The translations under genes were made by a program, and so were the position numbers. A stretch of DNA of 64,000 nt, taken from contig PYIU01000009.1 in the NCBI GenBank assembly GCA_003415625.1, positions 2,232,001 through 2,296,000 of the forward strand, written 5' to 3'. Below the pieces are notes generated by a model. The model worked only from the letters and a program-made list of their open reading frames with translations. It had not been told where the DNA came from and made no database searches. The DNA comes from Aquanectria penicillioides. Taxonomy: Eukaryota > Ascomycota > Sordariomycetes > Hypocreales > Nectriaceae. This document shows, one piece after another, positions 24,501 through 36,471 of the stretch; position 1 is the first letter of the stretch, and each line of letters begins with the position of its first letter.

Positions 24501-26197
24501 CGTTTCTGCCTGTCACGGCACCATCATCATGGGCTCGGCCAGAGACTAGCCAACGCCGCCCGTTGTTAGTGAATCGTTTCCCCGGGATGACGGACATATT
24601 GATTGTCCTTTGGTCACAGGGTGGTGACGATCCGGTGGCACGTTGCTCGACTAAACTTAGTTGCGATCTATCACCTCCTCGCCGCTCCCACTTGGCCGTG
24701 GGGCAGCACAACTGCTCAAACGAGCAATCCCTCTATCAACGGTTGCTCAACAGTAGTCTGTAGAGAATTGGCTTTGCTGCCACACCTGCACGAAATCACG
24801 AGTGCATGCCACCATTCGGAGATCGATTGACCATCACATCGTTGCCACCCCATCCATTTGAAACGGCAGTGGGAAATTCCCAACTCAACTCGGGATGGAG
24901 CACCCATCCCGTCAATTCCCCTCCCCAACAACTGATCCGTCCAACCTCTCTTTTTTTTCCTTTGCCCGAATCGTGCCGTTGTGCTCGCTGATAGCCCGTT
25001 CCAAGCCAACGGCGGCGGCAACGCGGGGGGGCGAACCCTAGAACCCCTCATCCAGCCAGCCCCCATACTACACACCAGCACACACCGCTCTTTCGAAAAA
25101 TCGCCGGTGGCACCCCCATCCTCAAGAACCAGCTTTTTTTTCTTCCTTCTACCGCATATCGATAACTCCCGAACGCATTCCACGACGAGTTGCCGCTCCA
25201 CGCTAACCTCCGCGATGTTTCACTGGACTGAGGCTTCGTTTCTGATGGCAACAGCATTTGGCACGATGTAATCTTTCGTGTGTAAGCGGGTGGCATCGTC
25301 GCCTGTCTCGATGGATCAACGGGGTTTGTTCGTCAAGACACCCCCCTCCTCGTACTTCTCTCCCCATATAGTATAGCATGTCTCTTGTCCCATTCGGCGG
25401 CTGCTAATGGGAGGGGAAGAGGTTCTGGGGTCTGTCTCTTTTGCTTTCTTTTTTTTTTCGCCGCTTCATCTATCGTACTCGCGCTCGTGGCCAGGCGAGA
25501 TATGTACAGCAAGTGGATACACTATCAACCCAATCGCAACCCCTCATATGCTTGCTGTGCCGTGTCTCCCTGTGGCCGATGACTCTGCGGACCAAGCACG
25601 ACGTGGCATCTGTCTCGCCCTTGGTAGGTACGGAACACACTGTTCTAGCTCTAGTCATGTACTAGGTATGTTGTTTTGGGGGGATTTGAACGAGACATCA
25701 GTTCCTCTCACCGGGGAGGGTTTTTTTACATGCCGGTGAGTCTATGGCCTTGCCCGCCTCTCTATATACATTGGTTTGCCAGTTTACGATCCTCCCAGGT
25801 CATCCTTGGTATTAGTGCGCCACAAGATGCGGCGTGATGGAACCGGGACCCTTTTTCCCTTCAAGCGGCCGAACTCTCTCGCTCTCTCCATCTCTCCCAT
25901 TCTCCATCTGTCGAAAGACAGATGGCGACATTTATCCCGCTTAGGGCCCTGCAAGCCGTCCGCTCAGCTCATGCTGCTTGATGTCTTAATCATCATGCAT
26001 ACCGTCTCACTGCTCCGTCGACCACGTCTCCATATTCCCCCTCATAACCCCTTTGTCCTGTGACTCACGGGGTGCGCTGTCAAAGTTAGGGCTCAACGCC
26101 CGTGGCCCAGTCATGCATGGGCTTTAGATAGCACTGCCTCCATGCCTTCTTTTGTGACGAGGTGTTGCTGTAACCCAAGAAATCAACGCAATGTCGA
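18568..26197. other. long intergenic region (7.6 kb), no gene seen
   Basis: All frames are under about 250 codons and overlap on several strands with Pro/Ser/Cys/Arg-rich compositions. None has a domain. Visible local structure includes CACA/AGCACAG-type short repeats near 19,380-19,450, a GATGAAGAAGCT repeat near 21,350-21,385, a C10 run near 23,487 and several T-runs. It could contain a non-coding RNA gene or very long promoters. Confidence 0.45.
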
Positions 26198-27118
26198 TCA
26201 AATCACGATATCCAGGTCTGCCACGACGGGGCGGTGGTCAGACAGGCGGATATTGTCGTCGAAGTTATTTGCCAGGACGCCAAACGTGTTTACTTGCGCG
26301 GTGCGAGGCTCCTGGATAAAGAGGAAGTCGATGCGACTCGGCGTCTCGCCAGGCTCTCCGAAGCTTGTGTAGGTAAGGTGGTTACCGTAGTGTTTGCTTG
26401 CCGGAACCAGATCCGAGAGGTCCGAGATGCCTGATCCGGGCGCCGTGATGGTCTTGTATGCACCATCGTCGGTTTTGCTGTTGAAATCGCCACCGATCAG
26501 GACGACGGAGGGGGCGGCCTTGCTGTCGTCCCCAACGCTCCATTCCTTGGCGAACTTGATGAGTAGCTCAGCGCTGTGCTCGCGAGCCTTGACGCCAATG
26601 TGGTCAAAGTGAGTGCTCAGAACGACGACGCGAGTGCCCATCACGATGTTTGAGAACTCGCCCATTGTAACGATGCGGTTGAGCACAGCGTCCCATCCCC
26701 GAGATGGGCGCTCGGGTGTCTTGCTTAGCCAGCGAGTCTCCTGGCGCTCCAGGCGCCACGTACCCCGGCGATAGAAGATGGGCGAGAACTCGCCGTCCCG
26801 AGGGCCCTCGCCCCGGCCTCGCCCGATATGCGCCCATGTCTCACCCAGTTGGGCTTGGATATCCTGTACCTGTGGGTGCAGACATTCCTGCAGGCAGATA
26901 AAGGAGTTCTCATGACCGGCGGTGATGAAGGCGAGCTGGGTGGCAAGCTTGGGGCCTCGGACCGACCAAGGATACTCGCCGGAGCCCGGGTGCGTGGTCG
27001 CGTACCGGACGTTGTATGTGACGATGCGGAGAGGCGCCGTAGCCTTTCTCGGCGCCGGATGAGATGTATCGAGATCCATTTTCAGCGAGGCGCTGGGCGG
27101 GATATTGACTCTCGTCAT
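26198..27118 (-). CDS. endonuclease/exonuclease/phosphatase (EEP) superfamily enzyme
   Basis: Single-exon 306-codon frame of the EEP (DNase I/AP endonuclease/sphingomyelinase-like) fold. Visible motifs in order are LRIVTYNVRYA (metal-binding Asn near residue 35), FICLQECLH (catalytic Glu near 77), TRVVVLSTHFDHIG, VLIGGDFNSKTDDGAY (Asp/Asn pair) and the C-terminal RLSDHRPVVADL (catalytic Asp-His). All the expected catalytic residues are present. There is no signal peptide, so a cytosolic or nuclear location is inferred. The closest flavour is the small 280-310-residue fungal EEP proteins often annotated as endonuclease/exonuclease/phosphatase; the substrate (nucleic acid, phospholipid or inositol phosphate) cannot be told. 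The start at 27118 follows TTAGAC; an alternative in-frame Met at residue 14 (MDLDTSH) is possible. Confidence 0.88.
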   Translation of the reverse strand: MTRVNIPPSASLKMDLDTSHPAPRKATAPLRIVTYNVRYATTHPGSGEYPWSVRGPKLATQLAFITAGHENSFICLQECLHPQVQDIQAQLGETWAHIGRGRGEGPRDGEFSPIFYRRGTWRLERQETRWLSKTPERPSRGWDAVLNRIVTMGEFSNIVMGTRVVVLSTHFDHIGVKAREHSAELLIKFAKEWSVGDDSKAAPSVVLIGGDFNSKTDDGAYKTITAPGSGISDLSDLVPASKHYGNHLTYTSFGEPGETPSRIDFLFIQEPRTAQVNTFGVLANNFDDNIRLSDHRPVVADLDIVI

Positions 27119-27140
27119 GTCTAAGAGAATGAGGACGGAG

Positions 27141-27160
27141 AGGTGAGGTGAGGTGAGGTG
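27141..27160. repeat. (AGGTG)4 repeat in EEP gene leader
   Basis: Four perfect AGGTG units begin 23 bp upstream of the EEP start codon. On the transcribed strand this is a CACCT-rich tract in the likely 5' untranslated region. Confidence 0.9.
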
Positions 27161-29638
27161 AGGGGTGAGAGGGAGCTGACGACGACGCAGTTACAGAGCA
27201 CACTACACTGAGCAACGGTGTGGGGGAGCGAGCACGATGATCCTGGGTGGTCGAGTCAGCGAATGAGGAGTTGAGAACATGTCACGATGCCTTACAAGTT
27301 GGCCAACTTCTTTGACCTTTGTCAAGCTAAGCGCGGAGATCTGATGTCGACGGTGGAGAGGTGGTTGGAGGATCGATGTGACGTCACGTGTTTCCCCGGA
27401 TCGACCCCGCGGACGGCCCAGACTGCCTGATGTGGATTAGTGAGACGCGAATAGCATCACGATTTAGGATGGGGCGCGAAATGGATAAATTTTGGGTCAA
27501 AGTGGATAAGAGAGGATCCCGATCTTGAACGAGGCTCATCTCCAGGGGTCCTTTTTTTTCATGTCCTTCCAGATTCGGGTTTGTTGTATGGGCTACGGTT
27601 TGGGGATCGTCCGCGCAAGCATGTTTTCTTGCAATGTGTGTGAGAGGATTGGTTGCAAATGCACATCTGCTCCCAAGATTCGTCTGCATTAAGCGCCCAG
27701 TGAAAAGATCTGCAGATCGGTAACAAAGGGGTTGTCCTGCCAGTTCTCACTCAAACGACATCTGATTAGCGGGTTTCGAGTCAACGCCTAGGAAGTGCTC
27801 GGGTTCAGCGGTGATCTTTGTGACAGTTGTTCCGGCATGTCTAACGCTATTCAAACTAAACTTTCAATCATTAATGCATTCTATGACTAGCCCGAATCTC
27901 GCCTAGAATCTAGCCGAGAGTTGTTGAAGCTAGAGCTAGTTGGTAAGAGATTGTAGAATGAGCTTGCTGCGTACCTAGCAGAGTGTTGTTCTAACTCGGC
28001 ACATTTGCAATTAAAGCAATTACCAAGCACCACTAATGCCTCACATTAATTTTCTTCCAATATTTAGATCTAGCAAACATTCCTTGATCATCAAGCAGTC
28101 ATGATATGTACTCTCTCAATAGCCAGTTCCACATCCAGGTTTCGAAATGTAGGAAATGAGTTGATGGCTGCGAAATAATTGCCCATATAAGTAACTATAT
28201 CACATTACAAACATCCTTCTTCAATATCCAAAAGAAAAGAGTGAGATCACTATTACAGTGTTAAGGCATCATCCATCACACGGCTTGAGTTGATGTTCAG
28301 TTTCAACAATGGCGCTGTCTTCCAATTGCATTCAACGTCTGACCGAGGCCACTCTGAATGAGCTCTTTAAGACAGCTCTCATAATAGAATCGACTCATTA
28401 AACAATATATAATGTATGAAATTCGACCCTGAGACACTGGAGTCTGTAAAACTGAGAGCTGCACCGAAGCATTCGCAACACATCAACTTTCCACAAGATG
28501 CAGACGAGGAATTACAAAGGTTTCCCGGGACTTCACAGTTCATTGATTTTCGCTTTTCGATTGCGAATTCAGTTTACTGGTTATCATACTGTGCCACTCT
28601 TTGACAAGTACACTCATGACGCACCACTCCTCAGGGATACTGAAATGGAATGACTCGCCCCTGTATTTCACATCTTATCCTATTCCTCACTGTTTGTACC
28701 ATTTCCCTCTTCTTTCGATGCTCGTTTGAAAACTCTTTTAGTAACTGATAAAATATTGAAAAAACCTTACTCCTCAGATGGAAAATTACTAAGGTGTCCA
28801 CCAACCAACATGCGTTCCCATTTCATCGGGATATTGATACCTACCTTTATTTCAAGCAATGCCTAAATTTTGGAAAGAATGTAGCTTCTGAGACAAAAGC
28901 ACTAGGCATCTGAGTCAGGTCACAAAGGTTATTTGCTTTGTGATCCCATACAGGTTGGACAGGTCTTAGCCAACGCTTCTTTGGATTTCGGTATTTACAG
29001 CGAAACCTGAACCACTATGCCTTTAAAATGCAGAAATTTCCACCGACAGCATCCCAACGTGGTAATAAAGTGTATCACAAGTCAGGGCCACACCATGACG
29101 GAATGTTTCTTCCAATCGCCGATGACATTGCGAGGCACCGCACGATTCGCCTCCCCCTTCCAATTCTACCTTGAATAGTGCCAATTCCAGCTCAGCGTGA
29201 AGTTACATAGAAGTGCAGATGAGCCTATCAAGAGCCGCCGACGGCATCTACGGCCAACTGCACCAACTTCCAGACCTACAGCAGGTGACATGAGCATTTC
29301 AGAAAGGACATGTCCTGACATCACCATCTACCGGCTGCGAATAGCTTCACGTTCCTTAGTAGCTGCCGATAGAACTTCATTGACAGCCTCAACGCAGAGT
29401 GATATGTGGTCTCAATATCGTATGGAAGAAAGAAAGATAGGCTGTAGATTGATGCTTCTTCTCAAAACTCATAATGAGTTCTTACACTTTTGAAGCCTAT
29501 ACCTGTTTGCTAAGATGTCAGTATATCGTACCTCGGGCCTCACGGCCTGAGGGCAATGTATCTCTGCTGGGCCAGCCCTGCACATATCACAGAGTCTCGG
29601 GTGGCAACGAACAATTGATTCTCCGCGGAATCAGAATT

Positions 29639-29692
29639 CACTGCAATTTTAGCCTCCACAGAGCAGTCCACCAATATCCACGGTGCAATGCA
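29639..29692. repeat. diverged direct repeat, copy 1 (54 bp)
   Basis: This copy begins CACTGCAATTTTAGCCTCC and matches 29728-29781 at 45 of 54 positions without gaps. Eight of the nine differences are transitions. The similarity extends upstream (AGAGTCTCGGGTGGCAA near 29591 against AGAGTCTTGGGTGGTAA near 29696), again differing by C/T only. Confidence 0.85.
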
Positions 29693-29727
29693 GCAGAGTC
29701 TTGGGTGGTAAGGTTTATAAGGCTTTT

Positions 29728-29781
29728 CACTGCAATTCTAACCTCCGCAGAGCAGTCCATTAATAACCATAGCGCAATGCA
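29728..29781. repeat. diverged direct repeat, copy 2 (54 bp)
   Basis: Second copy, offset 89 bp from the first. A partial third copy sharing TGCAATTTTAAC and CCAGAGCA begins near 29811. There is no coding content. Confidence 0.85.
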
Positions 29782-32703
29782 TTGTGATACCATAGTTTGC
29801 GCCAATGCATTGCAATTTTAACATATCCAGAGCATTCAAGTCGTGCTGGTGGAGAAGAACACTTGCTTCCGTGTCAGCACATGAGCATGAAGCACTGCTT
29901 TTTTAGCCTCGCCGGAGCAGCCAAACCCTATCCCTGGTCAGGTGGAAATTTGATCCCGATGTCAAAGCCAAGATTGATAAAAGGCATTACCACTTATGAA
30001 GGATGAAATAATGCCAACACAAGAATAATTGGAAGCTGACAGATGAGGTCACTCCTACTTCAAGACTCAGATCCGTTGAAAATGAACATCTTGGGGAATG
30101 AGTAAACTTAGATAGTGACCGCAATGAAGATACAAGTCCGGCGTCGTTTCCAAGCACAGTGCTGGCACAGCTTTTTTTAGTTATATGGAAGCCACAATGG
30201 GGCTATGGAGGGTGCCACTTGTGCGAGGCAAGTCTCCTAATTTGAATTGAAGAAGCAAAAAGTTCACCAGCGAGAGAATGAGGCGAAGGGGCTTTGTTTA
30301 CATGGCACGCACAATTGACAGTGCTTTTTTTTCTTTTTTTTTTCTTTTTTGCAGCGCCACTATACTCCAACTAGGCAGAAGGCGTCAAGAAAGTCGGGCG
30401 TAGAATTTGGAAATTCGTAGAAGAAACCAGATGAGACGAGGCAAATCAGCCTACCCTAGGTGATAGGCATCTACGAACGTCATTTAAAAGTGTATTTTCT
30501 TAGAGCCCGGTGAGTCAATCAATGGTCAAAGCGTCCTTGACCATTTGACAAAATTGAAAGGGCAATCAAGCCGAACCGCCTTGAATTCAATTCAATGTTG
30601 GAGTGTGTTTTGTCAGGGATTTCCATGCCCACGGATGTGCAGGCAAAGGCAGTGCCGGAGAGTCCTAGAACGGACTGTAAGTGGGGATGTTCTGTCGGTG
30701 CCGGGGCAGCGATGCAAACCAAAAACCAACGGCGAGGACTCCCTCCTCCACGGCTGGCGGATAGAATCCCCGGGAGGAGTGCCCCACAGGGCCGGCCGGG
30801 ACCCATATCGTCGGAACGGCTGGATCCATTCCAAAGTCAGACTTCGATCGGTCCCGCCTCTTCCCAACAAAACTCTGCAATAGAGTCACGGCTCGTATCG
30901 ACGCCGCGGGACGGCATATGGCGGTCCCAGCCTGAGCTGATTCCCAGTCCCGGAGCCTAACCCAACCGGACCAACCCAGCGAAACCTGAGACATTCAGCA
31001 GGAATGACGATGTTCAAGGCTTCAAGCCACCATTGGCGGTCCCCCCGCCTAGCTCGCCCGCCGCCCTCCTCGGCGACGCACATTTCCTCGTTTCGGCCAG
31101 CCTCGCCGCCTGCTCAGCTGCTCAGCATCAATCTAGACCAGGCCGTGGCTTACCAATTCCCAACGTTGGTCGAACCAGAAGGCTGACGTCGCGGACGGTC
31201 ATGCGCGCCGCACACCCTCCCACGACCTTGTCTTGGAACGGCATGCTATTGGATTCCGACCACCCTCAGGTTCGCAACAATCATCGCCACCCACCCATAG
31301 ATAGCATACGCAATTTACGGTACTTAGGGCAGGTCGCCCGTTGTCGGTAACGAACGCTACCCGCTGCCACCGCCGCTTGCAATGTTGCACGGCCGTGTTA
31401 TCTCTTCTGGGACGCGGCTGAGGCCTGCATTTCCCTCTTGGGATGTGCTGACGGCTCGCACCGCAGCTCCGCCAAACCCCAGACCGGCAACTTCTCACCA
31501 CCGTTTGAGCAATGACGACATTCTAACGTTTGACCTGACTTATCACTTTCCCCGCGTTATAGGTTCTGACGTCGTCCCGTTCGCCGAGACTCTTGAAACC
31601 CGCGCAACCTCGTGGTTGATCTCGTGGCTCAGACGTACGACCCCTCCCCTCCCCTCCATATCAAATACGGGTCCGTTCGGAAAGGCTCGGTTTCTTGATT
31701 ATGACGATATTCAAATCAAGGCCCCGCATGAAGAGTCTCCCCCCGTGCCTCGTCGACCCACTACAAACGTGATGCTCGTCGATGGGGTTACGCCCTAGGG
31801 AAAGACACCTGCAAGGCACCATGCAGGGCCTCGTTGATCGATTGTGCATTTTCCTCTCGATGGCAAATCCAAATCATAGGCCTCCCTCCCTCGAGGAGGG
31901 CACGTTGCGGCGAGCATGACCTCTTCATTCACTGGGCCTGTCCGGCATGGCCGGTGCTGACAAGTTCGGAGACACAGTCAGATGCTCGCCGTGTGCCATC
32001 GTGAGGGTGTCCATGTCTCACTTATCACCAGCCGGTCACCCCGCCGCCGCGACGCTTGCCCTCCACGGCCGGCGATCTTGCATGGTCGATAACACGGTTG
32101 GACGGTTCACGGCATGTTGGTTCCATTTGGCTTTCTATCAGCTAGCCCGTTTCTCTCTTTTTTTTTTCTTTTTCCATGTCTTTTAAGGGCGGCTCCCGCG
32201 TTCCACAGGCCGGGGCCCTGCGTCAGAAACCTGCTCCATCGTGTGGCTGCCCTACCATCCTCTCCCTCCCCCTCATTATTCCCAAATCTCGCCGAACCGA
32301 CCACCCATGCCTTGCGCATCCAGCCAGCCAAGCTCGTCAGCTCGCCTGTCGATGATTCCCCCAGCCCAACCCATGACTTCCGTTTCCAGCACCGGCCACT
32401 CCCCTTTATCTCATTAGTGAACCGCCGCTGCGGACGCGTGGCGCCGTCGCGGGAGGCTCATAGGCTCATCTGCCCTCCGCACTTTCACGTGCAGCAACCC
32501 AACGGGGCACAGGCGGCCCCGCTTGGCGAGCCGATGACCACCACCTCAAATTCACAAGGATGCTAGATATGACTGGAACGCAGCCTGCTGTGCGCCTTCT
32601 TGTCTCGCACTGGTGGGCCTTGTGGGTGTAGGGCCTCCCACGCCTTTTCTGCCTGTGTGTGTCCAGTAACATAACATGTCCGTCATTCCTTCGCGCGCAC
32701 GTC

Positions 32704-32710
32704 TATATAT
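32704..32710 (+). promoter_or_regulatory. candidate TATA element
   Basis: TATATAT lies about 360 bp upstream of the ATG at 33068, followed by a long CT-rich stretch that would be the leader. Its position fits a TATA box only if the 5' untranslated region is about 330 nt; this is inferred from sequence alone. Confidence 0.3.
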
Positions 32711-33067
32711 GAGAGTCGTCGCTCGCCCGGGACACCAGCCAGTCAGCCTTATCTTGGCCAACTTCACTTCCACCTCAAGGGAGCCTACAGTGAATGACTA
32801 ACCTCGTAAAACGAAACTAGGCTTCCCCAGGTGTGAAAGAAGGACTTGTTTGGTTGCGCCGGTCCACCCGGCTTCTTCCTATTTCTTCTGCACGTCGCTG
32901 CTGTTGCATCTCTCTTGGTGAACGAACCACTCTCATCCACTTACACTGCCTGCCTGGCCGATCTCTCCCATCTCGAGCCAACCACCAGTTCACCACTGCA
33001 TACATCTACAACCTTAACACAACCACCATCCGCACAAACTTGGAGTGATATTCATCTACAACTACAC

Positions 33068-33817
33068 ATGATGCCGACCGAGTCTGGAATGTGGTCCCGT
33101 CGGGACTCTTGGCCACCTACTCAGGTGCGCCTCAAGCCCACCGTCTCTACCAAAGATGATCCACTACCATCCCTGGATGACATCGACGAAGACCCTCTCA
33201 CCTACTTCCTGACTCCCGCACCGGAATTTGACGACGACGACTTGGATGAGCTCATGATGGACTTTGATGCCGGGATCCAGAACGACAACAAGCCCCGGGA
33301 GATTGTCCGCAGTGTGAGCCCGTCAACTCTCGACGGCCTGCGAAAGCCAGGTCTCCGCCCAGTCTCACCAGACACCAGCTCCGACATCACCGCTGACGAC
33401 GACGACGACGATGAGGAGGACTACATCCGCTTTTCGCCCGGCAAGGACTCCCTGCTCTCGCTGCGTGACATTTTCAACGAGGGCTCCCGTCCCCGAAGCC
33501 CCGCCTTTGGCCAGTCCACCAACAACACCCTGCTCTCCCCGTCGTCTCCACAGCTCCGGGGCCGAACCCGGGGTCACGGCCCGGCGCGCAACATGACTCT
33601 GCGACGGCGACATGGCCAGCTCTGGCGCGAGCCCAGTCCGGACGTCTGGTCCATCGAGGAGGAGACTGAGGAGGAGATGATGAGCGACGTGGGCAGCAGC
33701 GTCGCCGCTCGAAGCGACATTGGCGACGGAGGGGAGGAACGCAAGACTACCAATGGCAAGAAGGCTGCGAAGCCAAAGAAGAAAGTCCGCTTTGTGTTGC
33801 CAGCCACGGCGCATTGA
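33068..33817 (+). CDS. acidic, disordered protein of unknown function
   Basis: A 249-codon frame read from the tandem ATGs at 33068/33071. The open frame extends upstream to 32846, but that part translates to a leader-like Ser/Thr/Pro mix, so the downstream start is preferred. Features are an acidic N-terminal third (DDIDEDPLTYFLTPAPEF, FDDDDLDELMMDFDAG), Ser-Pro sites (RSVSPSTL, RPVSPDTSS), a second acidic run (ADDDDDDEEDYIRFSPGK), a basic Arg patch (RGRTRGHGP, TLRRRHGQLW), and a Lys-rich tail KKAAKPKKKVRFVLPATAH. The KVRF-type end resembles PP1-docking sequence, but that is only a resemblance. No domain is recognised. A nuclear role would suit the composition but is not shown. Confidence 0.65.
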   Translation: MMPTESGMWSRRDSWPPTQVRLKPTVSTKDDPLPSLDDIDEDPLTYFLTPAPEFDDDDLDELMMDFDAGIQNDNKPREIVRSVSPSTLDGLRKPGLRPVSPDTSSDITADDDDDDEEDYIRFSPGKDSLLSLRDIFNEGSRPRSPAFGQSTNNTLLSPSSPQLRGRTRGHGPARNMTLRRRHGQLWREPSPDVWSIEEETEEEMMSDVGSSVAARSDIGDGGEERKTTNGKKAAKPKKKVRFVLPATAH

Positions 33818-36299
33818 GCATCACTTGGCCTGCCTGGGACTGAGACCTTCAATAGCGTTGAAGGACCGTTGCATTTCATCGGAGTTTGGGACTTGTCTTG
33901 TTTTCATTTTTCCTTGTCATCATGCATATGCATCGTGGAGTTTAGGTTGCACTTTTTGTTTTCATCACATCGGGACCCGTTTCTCGGATCCGCAGCATTG
34001 GCATCGGCATCGGCATGGATCAATAGTACATGGCTGGTCCATGGGAGGCTTATTGGGTTCTTGGGTTCTTTTTCTTCATTTTCTTTTCTTGGAGGGTTCG
34101 GTTTTTATCTCGGTTTCGCTGTTCGCACGGCATCTTGACTCTGAAACACATGACGGTCAGATTGTCAACATTTCCTTCACATGTCGCATTTTACCTACAT
34201 TTCATTAGGAGCAATCCGCCTATTCGCCTCACAAATGAGGCTCATCTTAGTTTACTGTTATTACTATTTTCATCAATTTAACATTTCACTTTATCCACTT
34301 GGCTCTTCCTTGGCGTATCTGGTTGTCATGGTGATGGCGGCCCATTTAGCCGCTAAGATATGTCGGTCTAGGGTAGCTCTGATCCAGGCATGAATGGCTT
34401 GTTTCAGTGTGGTGCATGCAGCCGAGCAGCAGCATCCTCCTCCCAAGGAATAATCGGCCGCGTTTGACGAGGCCTCCTAATACCACAATTGCGCTTGAAA
34501 CATTCGACTCCTCGGTAATTGTTGACGCTCTGGAATGTTGTGTTCGGGAGCCGGTGCACCCTCAGACAATATACTCGTGGGACCCGGTGTTCGGTAGATG
34601 AACGTTGCTCCGTAGTTGGCGTTATGATGAATTGCCACTTTGGCTCTGTGCGACAACGCCACAATGCCACTTAGACTGGGCTTGGTCCTAGCGGGTTGTT
34701 TTTTTTGGGGGGGATGGTGATGAACTGCGACAGATATTGTATCGCATCTTGATCGATCCGAATCTGAAGAAGGTTAAAGTGCCGTGTTGAGGACCCATGT
34801 CCGTGATCCTTGATTGAGGCCAGATAATTGTGCATGGGCCTGACCTGGTCACCTTGGGCCAAATTGGGCCGGGCCGACCATGTTTTGACGTGCTACGGTG
34901 AATAGGATGGGACAGGTTTTGCATGCACGATATGTATACTGTGTAAGCGAATACATGTATATGCACCTACGTATGCCAGTGGAGTGAATGCATGCCCAAG
35001 TGGCAGTCAGGTTTTGGACGCCTCGCTCTCATGCCGAGAGGTAGACTACCTACGGATACATGTACGTACATAGATGAAAACGCAGATGCGAGGAGTTTTT
35101 CGTCCGAAGATGCTACAAACGCGGACGATCTGACCGCTTCCTGTGCGCGGTAGCGAATCAGGACATGGCCCGGCAGCAGTGGAAAACGAGCAGGCTCTGG
35201 CTTGGCCAGGATCCCCGAGCGAGGGCGACACCGTCGTTCCTTGTTTTGATGGGGTTGGGGCCAAGGATGGTTGTCGTCAGCAATAAAAAAAACACCGCCT
35301 GCAGCACAGCAAGGAACCGCGCGGGACAAGCGGAACGAACACGGCGCAGAAGCATGTGGAGGAGTGAGAGGGGGGATCAGATATTGTCAAGGAGGGTTAT
35401 CCTTGCCGGAAAAAAAAACAAGATTCCTTCTTCCCCGTGCCGTGTGCGGATACGATACGGATCTCGCGCAGGCAAAAACCGGAGTCTCTTACGTGGTGAT
35501 GCTGCAATGTCGTCGCTTCGTACGAGGTGTACAGCGTTTTCGTGGGCATGAAACATCAGCATTGTGGCTTGTCAGAACGTACGGGCCTAAATACGGGTTG
35601 GAGAAGGGTTGATTTGACCGATATTCCGTAGCCGCAATGCACGCCATCGCTTGCAGATCACGTCAATCCCGTTCGATGGGGGGAGGAATTACAGCATAAG
35701 CCGCCTGGGGCGGGAGATGGATGGCCAGTCACCGTGAGAATGGATCGGGATGCCGAGTCTTGGTGCTGTGTTCCCTGGCAGTCTTCCCGGTTTTCGAAGG
35801 CCATGGACATGGAATAGGAGCCGGAGCTGCCAGCTAATTGCGGACGGCGCGGATGAGGGGGGGCCCCGCTACAGCACGATGGCCCACCCCAAAGATCCCT
35901 GTCGCGCTGGAAGCGGCCTTCTGGAGGGCAGCCTTGACGCGTTGGAGGGGGCTTTGGGGGTACTGGAGGCTGCTGGAGGGCGCCACGGCTGATGGCCCAG
36001 CACGTCTGATAGGCGGCGTGCAGCGCTCGTGGGCGTATCCTTGGAGGGTGGAGGCAGTGGTCTTTGGGTGGATGTGCCGTGGTGGGGCCGGGAGGCCCTT
36101 GTGAGCAAGCCCACCTCGGCCATTGTTTACCATCTGAGCTCTTGCCTCGAGCGAGGAGGTGGCAGACTACCTATGCAACAGCACTGGGAGTGTTGGAGGA
36201 AGGTGGACGAGCGCGGGGTCCTATTGGCTGCTCCCCGTCTCCAGAGCAGCAACCAGCCAGCAACAGCAACAGCATCCAAGCAAGCCGGCATCCCAGCAT

Positions 36300-36338
<39 letters not shown>
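36300..36338. repeat. (CAG)13 trinucleotide repeat
   Basis: Thirteen perfect CAG units lie about 680 bp upstream of the DH-PH gene start, flanked by imperfect CAG/CAA sequence. Confidence 0.95.
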
Positions 36339-36342
<4 letters not shown>

Positions 36343-36443
36343 AGCAGCTACCCACATTCGCACCTGCCTGCTGTCCACTGCTGCCCACTGCTGTCCGCCC
36401 CCCCATGCAAGGAAAGCGGGTGCTCGGGTCTTGCTTTGGTCTC

Positions 36444-36471
36444 GGTCTTGGGTCTTGGGTCTTGGGTCTTG
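36444..36471. repeat. (GGTCTTG)4 heptanucleotide repeat
   Basis: Four perfect 7-bp units with further imperfect copies on both sides, in the upstream region of the DH-PH gene. Confidence 0.9.

Larger units (their letters stand above)
27119..33067. other. long intergenic region, AT-rich core with decayed repeats
   Basis: The first 100 bp is the leader of the EEP gene with an AGGTG repeat. From about 27,800 to 30,500 the DNA is AT-rich, lacks any frame above about 115 codons, and contains diverged direct repeats. From 30,600 to 32,700 GC content rises again. One 138-codon frame at 31382-31798 lacks any domain and is not accepted as a gene. The right end is the promoter/leader of the gene at 33068. 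Confidence 0.5.

Noticed and set aside
31382..31798. 138-codon plus-strand frame
   Set aside because: No recognisable motif, weak start context, and several other frames of similar size overlap the area.
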